From Synura sp. LO234KE (taxonomy: Eukaryota; Sar; Synurophyceae; Synurales; Mallomonadaceae): a stretch of DNA of 11,880 bases. The stretch is from NCBI GenBank assembly GCA_015143735.1, contig VKHC01000453.1, positions 1-11,880 on the forward strand, read 5' to 3'. The position numbers were made by a program, and so were the translations under genes. The notes under the pieces are model-generated. The model made no database searches. It worked only from the letters and a program-made list of their open reading frames with translations, and had not been told where the DNA came from. Shown here in pieces: positions 1 through 6,687 of this stretch (the first letter of the stretch is position 1; every line of letters begins with the position of its first letter).

Positions 1-1
1 C

Positions 2-304
2 ACTGTATGGTGCCTTGGATCTTGTGACGTGTGTCTGCATCAAGGCGGGGAGTTCGGAGCCACGCTTCAAGAGTACTCTGGACGTGCTGGACTTGGTGAT
101 TATCGGCCTGAGTGACATCTGGACGCCAGGAAGAGGTCCGCTCAAGAACGGCAAGAAGGGCTGTCAAATTGAGACTATCAGGTCGACAGATCTCAGTCGG
201 CAGTGTATGCTCAGTCTGATAGTGCCATCCTGTAACAGTGACCAAAGGTCCTCCACGGAGGAAGTGGTGGGCAACAGAAGGTCCATTACTCTGTTAGAGA
301 TGGA
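2..304 (-). pseudogene. Decayed coding stretch, unknown product, runs off left edge
   Basis: A minus-strand frame is open from a stop at 305-307 to the window edge, about 100 codons with one internal stop (TGA, 164-166). The translation is mixed and protein-like (for example VEDLWSLLQDGTIRLS and LPGVQMSLRPIITKS) rather than low complexity. It follows the next stretch (286-639) on the same strand in another frame, as expected if one gene had suffered an indel near 290-304. A plus-strand frame (15-308, first codon TTG) overlaps the same DNA and is also open; I prefer the minus strand because the open stretches continue there for 2 kb. I do not recognise a family. The pyrimidine-rich minus strand makes stops scarcer, so coding status is only probable. 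Confidence 0.3.
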
Positions 305-639
305 TTAAGCAACACCTGGAGGTTAACAATTTGAAAGATCACAGGTTCACGCAAGCTGGTCAGTCGGAATAGTACACGTGGACTCTCATCAAGACTGGGA
401 AAAGTCGGATCGTTAAGGACCAGATGTCGGATAGACAGCAACGGAGAAGGGAAAGGTTCCTCCAACTGAGGGAAAGGTAAGACCTGGTCAGATCGGGATG
501 GCGAGGGACTTACCAGGTATTCCGGCGAGGAAGGGCGGAGTACTAGAGTGTAGTTCATTGGGCTGAGGCGATCAAATTCCACTATAGCAACTTCTGGCGA
601 TAAAATGGGCGGGGTAGTGGAAGAATTAGATCTAGAAAA
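286..639 (-). pseudogene. Decayed coding stretch, Pro/Leu/Ser-rich, unknown product
   Basis: This is an uninterrupted minus-strand frame of about 118 codons between stops at 640-642 and 286-288. Only an internal ATG (after VEFDRLSP) could start it, so it is better read as part of a longer broken gene than as a small intact one. The translation is rich in Pro, Leu and Ser with scattered acidic residues (PQLEEPFPSPLLSIRHLVL). No signal peptide, metal-binding cluster or catalytic motif is visible. It lies between the open stretches at 2-304 and 585-779 on the same strand, each in a different frame. The family is unknown, and the skewed base composition weakens the coding argument. Confidence 0.3.
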
Positions 640-1212
640 TCAATTTGAGTAGAGTAAGACGGACAATCAAGCGGGTAATAGCGGCCCCCGCAGAGGACGG
701 ACGGGCGATGCATGCTGGTCAATACATCCGATAATACGGTGCCCGTGGAATTCAGGAAGCAGGTAAGATAATGGTGTAATCAACATAGTGCGTAGACCAT
801 ATCCTGCCGAAGACGGGATCAACAGCAGATCCGGTCAGCTCAACAAAAACAGAGGAATTTTCCTTTCCGGAATAAGTGCACAAACTTTAAGGAGTTCGAG
901 TTGGTCTGATCAGTGTCTAAGCGGACGGGAGTTGTTCATGGAGGGACTATCGTGCCAGAGCATCAAGGACCGTTGGACATAAGAGCAGGAAGTGTACGGG
1001 AGGTGAGCAGGTCTCGGATTGAGTGAGGGATTTCTGGTTGTTGGGATGCCGGATCTCTGCGCTGAAGTTTCAAGAACGGGGAATCATGCCCAGCAAGCCA
1101 AAGTGCTCCTACATAATAGAGCTAGCTGCACGCCACACGAGCCAGCTGGGGCACAGTTGCTGCAAATTGTCGAGGGTTCTTGAAGGTGAACCTGAAGAAC
1201 TGCTAGAGTTTA
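585..1212 (-). pseudogene. Frame-shifting decayed coding region, unknown product
   Basis: Several minus-strand open stretches follow one another here: 585-779 (65 codons, includes MHRPSVLCGGRYYPLDCPSY), 755-886 (44 codons, includes FVELTGSAVDPVFGRIWSTH), and a frame from 838 to 1209 broken by stops at 910-912 and 1084-1086. The frame in register with the upstream SET-like relic also reads through part of this interval (for example DSPFLKLQRRDPASQQPE) with stops. No single frame spans it, which fits an old gene with multiple indels. I recognise no domain. It may be the downstream part of the SET-like relic or a separate relic; the sequence alone does not decide. Confidence 0.25.
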
Positions 1213-1259
1213 AAGATAGGGGGACAGTGATTCACGTTGAATATGGTACGGATCTCTCA

Positions 1260-1454
1260 ATAGTAAAGGCAAAAATCCGGAGAAGGCGTATTGGTATAGT
1301 TCACTGTAGGTGGGGGCAGTGAAGCCGGGAAAGGTTGTTTGGGGACGAAGAAGGAGCGCATGTTTTGTATGGAATTCTGTTCCCTGGAGCCGTCTCGGAG
1401 AAGTCCCGCGTTACGTAGAGTAGGGACAGATTGTCTATATTTCTGGATGCAGGC
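1260..1454 (-). pseudogene. Possible C-terminal tail of the SET-like relic
   Basis: After the TGA at 1455-1457 the same minus-strand frame stays open for 65 codons, to a TGA at 1257-1259. It includes QKYRQSVPTLRNAGLLRD and then MRSFFVPKQPFPASLPPP. Continuity of frame across a single stop suggests that stop is a later mutation and that this is the tail of the protein whose SET-like core lies just upstream. The MRSFFVPK segment loosely resembles a PCNA-interacting peptide (hydrophobic residue, two residues, then FF) but lacks the usual leading Gln at the right spacing, so I do not call it one. Function unknown. Confidence 0.35.
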
Positions 1455-1829
1455 TCAGTGCGCGTTTTTGGGAGGGAGATTCGGTAAGTAGTTCAGCCAG
1501 TACTTATCCTCGTACCATGCGAGAAGTTCCTCGCTTGAGACAATGTGAGCACTAGGGAGGGCAAGAACGACGAAGCGAACTTCTATTGTTCCAGGGCCAG
1601 TTTGAGGATAAAATTTGCAATTGACAGATTGTCTGCAAAGTTATCTTGTACAAAGCGACCGTAGCATGTTGCTGCATCTGCGCTGCACAGTGTACCTGTC
1701 CCGCATTTCCTTGTAGCTAGCGTTGTGATACACTGCATAGACTGATCTACACTTTCACTTCTGTATTCCATTCGACTGATCAGTAGTTGGCGTATCTCCG
1801 CCAACGGGATCTATCCATAGTCTACTGCT
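1455..1829 (-). pseudogene. Broken SET-domain (lysine methyltransferase-like) relic
   Basis: SET domains transfer methyl groups from S-adenosylmethionine to lysines. Read on the minus strand, three consecutive pieces follow the order of a SET core. First is LWIDPVGGDTP (about 1787-1820), comparable to the 'y-lDa' strand before the catalytic loop. Next is CYGRFVQDNFADNL (1625-1666), comparable to the GRFIND segment. Then SVNCKFYP leads into IEVRFVV and SSEELLAWYEDKYW (1497-1538), comparable to the 'GEEL--YG--YW' end. The first and third pieces share a frame; the middle one is in another, implying two compensating indels, one near 1622-1634. The canonical NHSC is not readable, the Gly of GEEL is Ser, and the Gly after the conserved Tyr is Glu. 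A stop ends the core at 1455-1457. The motif match is from memory of the family and is short of proof. Confidence 0.5.
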
Positions 1830-1943
1830 GGATTGTAGTTAGTTTGCTTAGACTTCAACTAACTTCATTCTTTACTTCTTGCACTAGTAGCATAGTTGTA
1901 CTGTTGTATTACTCTACGTTCTACTTGTATATACCTTTTTAAA

Positions 1944-2234
1944 TTAGTTTAGTCTATCTATTACTGGTTCATCTGGCTGGATATCTTTTCTGCCGGGAGA
2001 TCTAAGCTGGAATCTACAGCGCGGGTTAGGCAGCTCTGGGAGCACGAGCGGGGTGTCTGCATGTACGTGCTGTTCTGAGGGCGCACGGGTGGCTTGGTTT
2101 ACCTAATGCGGGCGGTAAACACTCTGCAGGATGTCTACCATCGAGTCTTTTGTATGGTTTTGGGGCGGGGAGTTTGATTGGTGCGCCACGGTGCTTGTGT
2201 GATCCTGCACTTGGTACTGTCGTATTCTACCCGT
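1944..2234 (-). pseudogene. Decayed coding stretch upstream of the SET-like relic
   Basis: A minus-strand frame runs from a stop at 2235-2237 to a TAA at 1944-1946 with one internal stop (TAG, 2103-2105), about 97 codons. It is polar and Pro/Gln/Ser-rich (AHQSNSPPQNHTKDSMVDIL, then VLPELPNPRCRFQLRSPG), like a disordered linker or N-terminal region. It is in the same frame as the last part of the SET-like relic, from which it is separated by about 115 bp of AT-rich sequence (1830-1943) that could be an intron or simply decayed DNA. No domain is recognised. It is probably an upstream exon or N-terminal part of the same broken gene. Confidence 0.3.
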
Positions 2235-2248
2235 CTACTGCACTAATA

Positions 2249-2265
2249 CTTCCTTCTATACATCT
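2249..2265. repeat. Target-site duplication, left copy
   Basis: The 17-bp CTTCCTTCTATACATCT here is repeated exactly at 2371-2387. The last T is ambiguous because it merges with the poly(T) run that follows. The copies flank a short poly(A)-tailed sequence, the classic footprint of target-primed reverse transcription. Confidence 0.85.
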
Positions 2266-2370
2266 TTTTTTTTTTTTAATTGAAAACTTAGCTTAACAAA
2301 ACATGACGGCATATAATGATAAGCACCCATATGAGCCAGATTGGCAAATCCCACTAGGGGTATGGGCAAG
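2266..2370 (-). mobile_element. Retroposed short sequence with poly(A) tail (SINE-like or retropseudogene)
   Basis: On the minus strand about 93 nt (2370 down to 2278) are followed by a 13-nt A run (T run at 2265-2277). Both sides carry the perfect 17-bp duplication, so this is a single retroposition event mediated in trans by a LINE-type reverse transcriptase. The body starts CTTGCCCATACCCCTAGTGG. It contains small inverted pairs (CCCATA with TATGGG; CCC with GGG around CTAGT) compatible with a folded RNA. Two minus frames are open across it (one reads TPSGICQSGSYGC then TAA), so a 3'-truncated mRNA copy is also possible. I recognise no tRNA A or B box, nor any U1, U2, U4, U5 or U6 snRNA signature. 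The perfect duplication indicates a fairly recent event compared with the decayed surroundings. Confidence 0.75.
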
Positions 2371-2387
2371 CTTCCTTCTATACATCT
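2371..2387. repeat. Target-site duplication, right copy
   Basis: Exact second copy of the 17-bp sequence at 2249-2265. Removing the insert plus one copy gives a continuous AT-rich, pyrimidine-rich spacer. Confidence 0.85.
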
Positions 2388-2775
2388 ATCTAGCTTAGTT
2401 TTTCTTTCATACTGACTTTTGTTTATTTTGAAACTACTCTTGGTACTTCTAGCGACTTTTTCTGTACTAGTTGTTAAGATAGCTTTTTAGGTAGCTACAC
2501 TTATAAGATCGCGGGAAGGAGGATATTTATAATTACCTGTATGCAAGAGCAGGGTGTGCACATATGTCATGCTGCGTGTGACGGTTTTGATTGAGATGAC
2601 ATATGTGTGGCGCGGGATGGTGCTTCACGTGTGCGTGACGTGCAAGTGACGTGATCACAAGACGTGGGTGTACGTTTAGGAGCTAGGAGACAGGTATATG
2701 TGGCAGGAATAACATAGCAGAACGTTTGGGAATCAAGAGGGCGGAATCATGCGGGGACATGCAAGGTGAATACTT
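2388..2775. other. Non-coding spacer with a 12-bp inverted repeat
   Basis: No supported gene. The first part is T-rich; 2550-2700 is GT-rich with several GTGACG/CACGTG-like words. It contains the perfect inverted repeat CACATATGTCAT (2559-2570) and ATGACATATGTG (2596-2607), separated by 25 bp. Confidence 0.5.
2559..2607. repeat. 12-bp perfect inverted repeat, 25-bp loop
   Basis: CACATATGTCAT at 2559-2570 and its exact reverse complement at 2596-2607. Each arm contains the palindrome CACATATG/CATATGTG core. It could be a protein-binding inverted pair, a hairpin in RNA, or a vestigial transposon end; no duplication of flanks supports the last. Confidence 0.6.
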
Positions 2776-3072
2776 TTACCTCGAGGAGAGATCTTGAATT
2801 AGGCGAGGCGGGCAGCTTGTGTCTGGAACTGTTTCAGACGTTCTGAGGCGAATCTGAGGACGTGTTAACGATTTACTGATGTTATAAAGCATGTCTGAGG
2901 GAATTGTATGGTTACCTTGTATGTTGGGAGATACCAGCGGCTGCTGCTTGACTTGTCTTGGACGGTCTGGAAATGAAGAACGAATTATGATCAAGTAGAG
3001 CAAATAAATCAAATAGCAAATTGGTTTTGGGCGGCAAGAGTGGTCGTTGAGAGGCATATATTGATTGGACAT
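2776..3072 (-). pseudogene. 98-codon frame with ATG, unknown product, doubtful
   Basis: A minus-strand frame begins with ATG (3070-3072) and ends with TAA at 2776-2778. It holds a short hydrophobic stretch (CYLIYLLYLIII, about residues 19-30) that could be a membrane segment, followed by a polar tail with SDMLYNISKSLTRPQIRLRT. It matches no family I know. Neighbouring DNA is non-coding on both sides and no promoter or intron is obvious. It may be a chance frame or a remnant; I list it because it is one of few stretches here with a genuine ATG. Confidence 0.2.
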
Positions 3073-3075
3073 CAA

Positions 3076-4076
3076 GATACCTGAAGGACATTGGAGCTGG
3101 GATGCGCTGTGGGGGTGGCTGGCTAACTTTTGTAAATCGAAGCGAACAATTATCTTCCGAATGGATTGACGGTTTTCAGCAAAACCACCTCGGAGCCTTA
3201 TTCGTCATTAGACGCGATTAAAAATATCAAAGAATTTGTAAGTTTGGTGCATTCTGGACGACGATCTGGCGCTTGGCAAATTACTTGAGCTAAAATTTTA
3301 AAGTTTTTCTGAGGAAGGATTGAGATGAAATATTTTGGGTAATTCATTCTTGACCTAATTGAATTTATACCTCAAATGGATTTTGCTATGTCTCAATATT
3401 TCTCGAGATCCCAAATTGCTCTTTCTAGACGATTTTGCCGTTCGAAAATTCGGACGCTCGGAGTTGTTGTTTCTTCAAATTTCTGTAATAGGGGGTTAGT
3501 GATATATTTGCTTGAATTTAAATGCTTCATTTTACCTGATTTGGTGCACTGCCTATCGCAATCCTGTATCTAGTTTTAATTTATCACTTTAAAATTTTAA
3601 CGCTTATCACGTCTGAGTGTCTGCACGTCTGTGGATATGCCACGGGCTTACGTAATTTATAAGTGGACTTTTTGCGATCGAAATCTTGGCACTGAGCCTT
3701 GTATTGACTGTTTCTGTTTTAGGAACTGCGTTTCTAGCCTATAAAACTAACTCTAATGGTGTGCACTTGGAAGTAGTTGAAACTTCAGATATTTGTTTTT
3801 TCTGAGTAAGTAGTCGTAGCGAGGGAAGTCGACCAAGTATTGAGTTAAAAGTCCTACCTTTTCATATCCCTCAGGTCTTGGAAAAGCAGCTGCAGCATAA
3901 GCACGACGTAAACTTTGCATCTATCCCACCCTAGTTTGAGAGTGCACACATAATCGTAGACTTGTAGAAATGAGGCAGAGCTTGAGAATGACGCACTGAA
4001 GTCCCCAGGTATTTGCGAATGATTAAATCGGGAATGTTCCAGCACTTTTAAGTGCCCTTTCAGTGGTTGAAAATGT
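3076..4076. other. AT-rich spacer without supported gene
   Basis: About 1 kb of AT-rich DNA. Two near-palindromic AAAATTTTAAAGT-type words face each other at about 3292-3304 and 3583-3597. Short frames at 3376-3573 (plus) and 3854-4045 (minus) have no convincing protein character. I see no RNA gene or transposon end. Confidence 0.5.
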
Positions 4077-4676
4077 CTAACTTGGAGAATAGTTCTTCGC
4101 CGTCATGGAGGCGATACTTACAGCGAGCCCTTGGTCAGGAGTGCTGTTTTTTTTGAATCTCCAAGAGGTGTCGGGTTGGACCAGGAGGGGTTTGAGAGGG
4201 TGTAAGGGAGAACGGAGATGCATCTGAATCTGTGAAGAGATCAACATTCGATTATTTAGAACTTTCGGATTTGGATTAAGGGAACAAGTGGACTTAGCCT
4301 TCGGCCATGGAGATATCTTCGGCCGTGGAGATATCTTTGTTCTCCTCTTTTCCGGAGACGTGGAGGGACAGGATGGGTCCGTATAGGTAGCCCGACTACG
4401 TTTGGGCTGTGGGATGGGACCTCCTCCAAGGAGGTGTGCTGAATGACTCCCTACTAGCGACCACGGGTCACGTACCACCGGGCAAGATTCGAGTCCTGGG
4501 CTGGGAAATTCACAAAGAGATCTGCAGGGGAGGACTAAAGCGCATGATGCCCAAGGAAAGTCGCTGACGACAGATTGCCTGAGGTCGGCGATGCTACAAA
4601 TTTTAAGTCCCGCAAGAGTCAACCATTGAAAGGAAAGCTGCGGATTAGGGAAGTTGCAACATACAATGGTTCCAAT
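4077..4676 (-). pseudogene. 200-codon Pro/Ser-rich open frame without usable ATG
   Basis: This is the longest uninterrupted frame in the window, running from a stop at 4677-4679 to the stop at 4077-4079. The only ATGs fall in the last third, so as it stands it is not a normal eukaryotic gene; a 5' exon or a decayed start would be needed. The translation is Pro/Ser/Lys-rich with PSCPSTSPEKRRTKIS and a small internal duplication (KISPRP/KISPWP) produced by the 18-bp tandem repeat at 4300-4335. The upstream part has alternating hydrophobic residues (SDFPWASCALVLPCRSL). I recognise no domain. The DNA here is GC-richer than both flanks, which supports former coding, but chance openness on a pyrimidine-rich strand is a real alternative. 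Confidence 0.3.
4300..4335. repeat. 18-bp tandem duplication
   Basis: TTCGGCCATGGAGATATC at 4300-4317 is followed directly by TTCGGCCGTGGAGATATC at 4318-4335, differing at one base. It lies inside the open frame on the minus strand and duplicates six codons without a frame shift. The CCGTGGAGATATC core resembles the palindromic CCGTGGATATCCACGG family near 9.4-10.8 kb. Confidence 0.85.
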
Positions 4677-4679
4677 TCA

Positions 4680-5098
4680 TGAACTCCATCCCCGTGAGAG
4701 CCAGCGGTGTACGGAAGGACATATCAGAAAAAGTGCGTTTTCAGCGGCCAGCCAATCGTACAATCGTGCTCTAAGAAAGGATACTTTGGAGGACTAAGGT
4801 GACCTAGCGAATAATGTTCAAGATCTGAGCTCTGGAATTTAGGTTAGATAAAGGGCAAATTAAAATCTCCTGCGAGCAAAATGTTCGAAGCTCGGCACGG
4901 TTGTTCTTAAGCGTCCCAGCGTCCCTGAGCATAACAACCATTCGCCGTCAAAATACTCGAAACGTTGCTTTGCTCTTTCATTTCGTCCGCTTCTATGCGT
5001 TGTCAATATCTATTGATTTTATTATCGGCATTTAAGTCATAATCTGGAGGAGTATTTGGTGGTTGCTACATCGTGTTTAAGGAGTTGAAGTTACGTAA
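4680..5098. other. Spacer with no supported gene
   Basis: The interval holds only a 43-codon plus-strand frame with ATG (4666-4797), too short to support. The remainder is AT-rich. Just before the LTR-like element the minus strand may continue the older coding relic that the element interrupts. Confidence 0.4.
5094..5098. repeat. Candidate 5-bp target duplication, left side
   Basis: CGTAA immediately precedes the proposed LTR start; TGTAA (5341-5345) immediately follows its end. Four of five bases match, as expected for an old integrase-made duplication. Confidence 0.4.
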
Positions 5099-5143
5099 TG
5101 TGGGAGGAGTCAATCGTTGACATTTTGAGCAACTATTTAAAAG

Positions 5144-5151
5144 TATAAATA
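5144..5151 (+). promoter_or_regulatory. TATA box of the candidate LTR
   Basis: TATAAATA, followed by a CT-rich tract at 5156-5167, in the position expected for an LTR promoter. The inverted pair CTCTC/GAGAG surrounds the downstream CTA at about 5163-5175. Confidence 0.4.
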
Positions 5152-5172
5152 GAGAAACTCTCTCTCCTAGAG

Positions 5173-5226
5173 AGATGATGGTCAGGGTATGAAAGCTTAA
5201 TACTTAGATGATGGTCCTCAGGGTAT
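5173..5226 (+). repeat. Two direct repeats within the candidate LTR
   Basis: AGATGATGGTCAGGGTAT (5173-5190) recurs as AGATGATGGTCCTCAGGGTAT (5206-5226), identical apart from a 3-bp insertion. Short direct repeats like these are common in LTR regulatory regions; no function can be read from the sequence. Confidence 0.7.
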
Positions 5227-5345
5227 ACCAACGGGGTAATCTCAAAACAAACAGAATCTATCAGCTCGCAATTGGGCGTATACATCGTCAAGTACTGCTT
5301 CCCAGTAATACTGTCTGCGTTTGTTCCTGAGATAAGCACATGTAA

Positions 5346-5776
5346 AGCTCGATGAGTTTGAAAATTTCTCCGTATTTCTTAACTAGAGAATATAAGTTGC
5401 TTGCGACGTGGAGTCTCAGACAGACTGACCAAGTCAGCATTCCATCGCCAGCTTTGACTTAGACCTGCTGGCTATATAAGCCAACATGCGCTGTACACTT
5501 TGTTACTATCCAGGACCCCACTCGTTCACCCACTTTGGCATCCGCAAAGAAGGAAGACTCAGCACCGGGCAAAAAGGTTTGCACCTTCTGACCACGTTGG
5601 TTGCCAACGGAAGTAGGCACTTCTCCGCTTAAATCTACCCAGGTGAACGCAGTTTCCGGTGCGTTAGCCACGCCCAGGTTCCACACTCGAGCGCTCGCCG
5701 CTGATTTCTGTCCCAGGATTAGTCTCGGCAACTGCGGCGAATGGCTTAGACTCCCCAGCGCCAGCATTCCTGCCAA
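5346..5776 (-). pseudogene. C-terminal part of decayed unknown protein
   Basis: A minus-strand frame includes NAPETAFTWVDLSGEVPTSV and then AKVGERVGSWIVTKCTAHVG, and reaches a TAA at 5459-5461. After that single stop the same frame remains open (VKAGDGMLTWSVCLRLHVAS, then LYSLVKKYGEIFKLIELY) up to the border of the candidate LTR at 5340. That continuity suggests the stop is secondary and the LTR inserted into this sequence. The NAPETAFTW segment recurs in the second tandem copy (about 6100-6140). No domain is recognised. The polar, charged composition and upstream coiled coil would suit a retrotransposon Gag-like structural protein, but there is no zinc knuckle to support that. Confidence 0.4.
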
Positions 5777-5970
5777 TCTCTTCTTTGACTCGGCCTAGCT
5801 AGTCTTCCACTTGCATAAGCCTCCCTTCAAGAGCATCAATCTGTCCCTGGGTGCCTTGAGTGCTTCCGTGCAACTCACTGACATTAGTCCCATGGCGGAA
5901 CAAGATTTTGTTGTGACTCTCCAGCTTCTTGTCAATTGAATCCAGCAAGCGCTCTCGCTCCTTGCTGGAT
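5599..5970 (-). repeat. Tandem segment, copy A
   Basis: This is the first of two diverged direct copies (the other is 6064-6450), offset by about 465-481 bp with small indels. Both encode on the minus strand a coiled-coil-like segment; here it reads ERERLLDSIDKKLESHNKIL, then GQIDALEGRLMQVED and a stop, then the NAPETAFTW segment. The nucleotide similarity is easily seen around CTTCCACTTGCATAAGCCT and GTGAACGCAGTTTCCGGTGC. Confidence 0.75.
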
Positions 5971-6010
5971 CCATCGGAGCATGAGCCGTCATTGCCGTCG
6001 CCATTGCCAC
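5777..6010 (-). pseudogene. Coiled-coil segment of decayed unknown protein, copy A
   Basis: In one minus-strand frame the DNA reads NGDGNDGSCSDGSSKERERL, then LLDSIDKKLESHNKILF, NVSELHGSTQGTQGQIDALE and GRLMQVED, followed by a TAG and LGRVKEEIGR. Heptad-like spacing of L/I/V with many E, K and Q residues suggests a coiled coil. A different frame with an ATG start (5795-6010) is the longer formal ORF but its translation looks like a frame shadow. The segment is matched by copy B upstream in the same gene, so the duplication was probably part of the protein, or arose in it, before decay. Family unknown. Confidence 0.45.
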
Positions 6011-6063
6011 CCCTGATCTTGTACCTTCCGGCTTTCCATATTATCTCAGTCCTTCACCCCCAT

Positions 6064-6450
6064 GGTTCCCGATAGAAGTAGACACTTTACCGCGCAAATC
6101 TCCCAAGTGAACGCAGTCTCTGGTGCGTTGGCCCCAGTTAATTTGTCAAGCTGTTTGCGTTAAGGTTCTACGCTTGAATGCTCACCGCCTATTCCCGTCG
6201 CGAGCATGATCTCGTCAACCGCGTGAAGTTTCGCAGACTCTACAGCGCTAACAATCCTAGCGATCTCTACTTTGAGTCCGCCCAGCTCGTCTTCCACTTG
6301 CATCAGCCTGCCCCCGAGTGCATCATTCTGGCTCTTGGTGCCTTGAGTGCGCCTTGTAACTCACTGATATTAGCCCCTTGGTGGAACAGGGTTTTGCTAT
6401 GGCTTTCCATCGTCTTGTCTATCTAGCAATTGTTCTCGCTCCTCGCGCTG
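6064..6450 (-). repeat. Tandem segment, copy B
   Basis: Second copy of the unit at 5599-5970. On the minus strand it gives IDKTMESHSKTLFHQGANIS, then a frame change, TQGTKSQNDALGGRLMQVED and ELGGLKVEI, and later GANAPETAFTW. It carries at least two indels relative to copy A. The copies have diverged independently, so the duplication is old. Confidence 0.75.
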
Positions 6451-6684
6451 CGTGCGGCTCTTGCGCTTGATCTGGTTTTCGCGTATGATGACCTCTTTGA
6501 ATCTGGCTGTAGGAGCCGAAGAGAGTCCTACTGTGAGGTCAAAGTAATCCGGATCTACTTTGTCCAGCTCTGAGAAATGCGCTAGATTAATTATCTGGCC
6601 GTCCAAGTTAGTGACTCTGGCCTCCTGGTCAATTAATTTTGGATCTTGAATATCAACTCTTTTTTTCGGTGAAACGGGACTTGC
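6397..6684 (-). pseudogene. Charged N-terminal part of the coiled-coil relic
   Basis: A minus-strand frame runs to a TAG at 6397-6399. Its apparent start near 6687 is GTG (VASPVSPKKRVDIQDPKLID), not ATG; an ATG two bases upstream is in another frame. The translation continues ARVTNLDGQIINLAHFSELD, DPDYFDLTVGLSSAPTARF and RENQIKRKSRTQREEREQLL, then enters copy B of the coiled coil, where the frame breaks. It is strongly charged, with a basic patch before the coil. I recognise no family; a structural or Gag-like role is possible but unsupported by any motif. The missing ATG and broken frame make it a relic. Confidence 0.4.
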
Positions 6685-6687
6685 CAC

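Larger units (their letters stand above)
5099..5340 (+). mobile_element. Candidate solo LTR, 242 bp
   Basis: The segment begins TGTGGGAGGAGT and ends GATAAGCACA, so it has TG...CA ends with a 4-bp inverted terminus (TGTG/CACA). It is flanked by CGTAA and TGTAA. Internally, TATAAATA lies 45 bp from the start, followed by a CT-rich stretch, as in a U3/R promoter. No polypurine tract, primer-binding site or second LTR is found nearby, so it would be a solo LTR left by recombination between two LTRs. The minus-strand coding-like frame on its right side runs straight into the right boundary, as expected for insertion into an older relic. Superfamily cannot be told. The minus-strand reading frame inside it (5133-5339) is a by-product. 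Confidence 0.45.

Noticed and set aside
15-308. Plus-strand 97-codon frame at the left end
   Set aside because: Begins with TTG and overlaps a similarly open minus-strand frame that fits the strand of its neighbours; it cannot be excluded but is less likely.
1023-1322. Plus-strand 99-codon frame beginning GTG
   Set aside because: Overlaps the minus-strand relic, has no ATG near its start and shows no recognisable motif.
1826-1931. Possible intron on the minus strand between the N-terminal stretch and the SET-like core (GTATAT start, CTAAC branch-like word, CCAGCAG end)
   Set aside because: The upstream frame meets a TAA (1944-1946) before the donor and the joined frames do not agree; the motifs are short enough to occur by chance.
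4486-4496. GATTCGAGTCC, a good match to a tRNA B box
   Set aside because: The flanking bases do not form a T-arm stem, and no A box or cloverleaf lies at the right distance upstream.
4666-4797. 43-codon plus-strand frame with ATG and a protein-like translation
   Set aside because: Too short, isolated, and overlapping the end of a longer minus-strand frame; no motif or context supports it.
5069-5290. Alternative LTR boundaries TGTTTAAGG with ACATCG on both sides
   Set aside because: The right end would not finish in CA; the TG...CA boundaries at 5099-5340 fit better.
5601-5798. Plus-strand frames across the tandem coiled-coil copies (also 6178-6426)
   Set aside because: They are shadows of the minus-strand relic; the minus strand gives the charged heptad-like translation shared by both copies.
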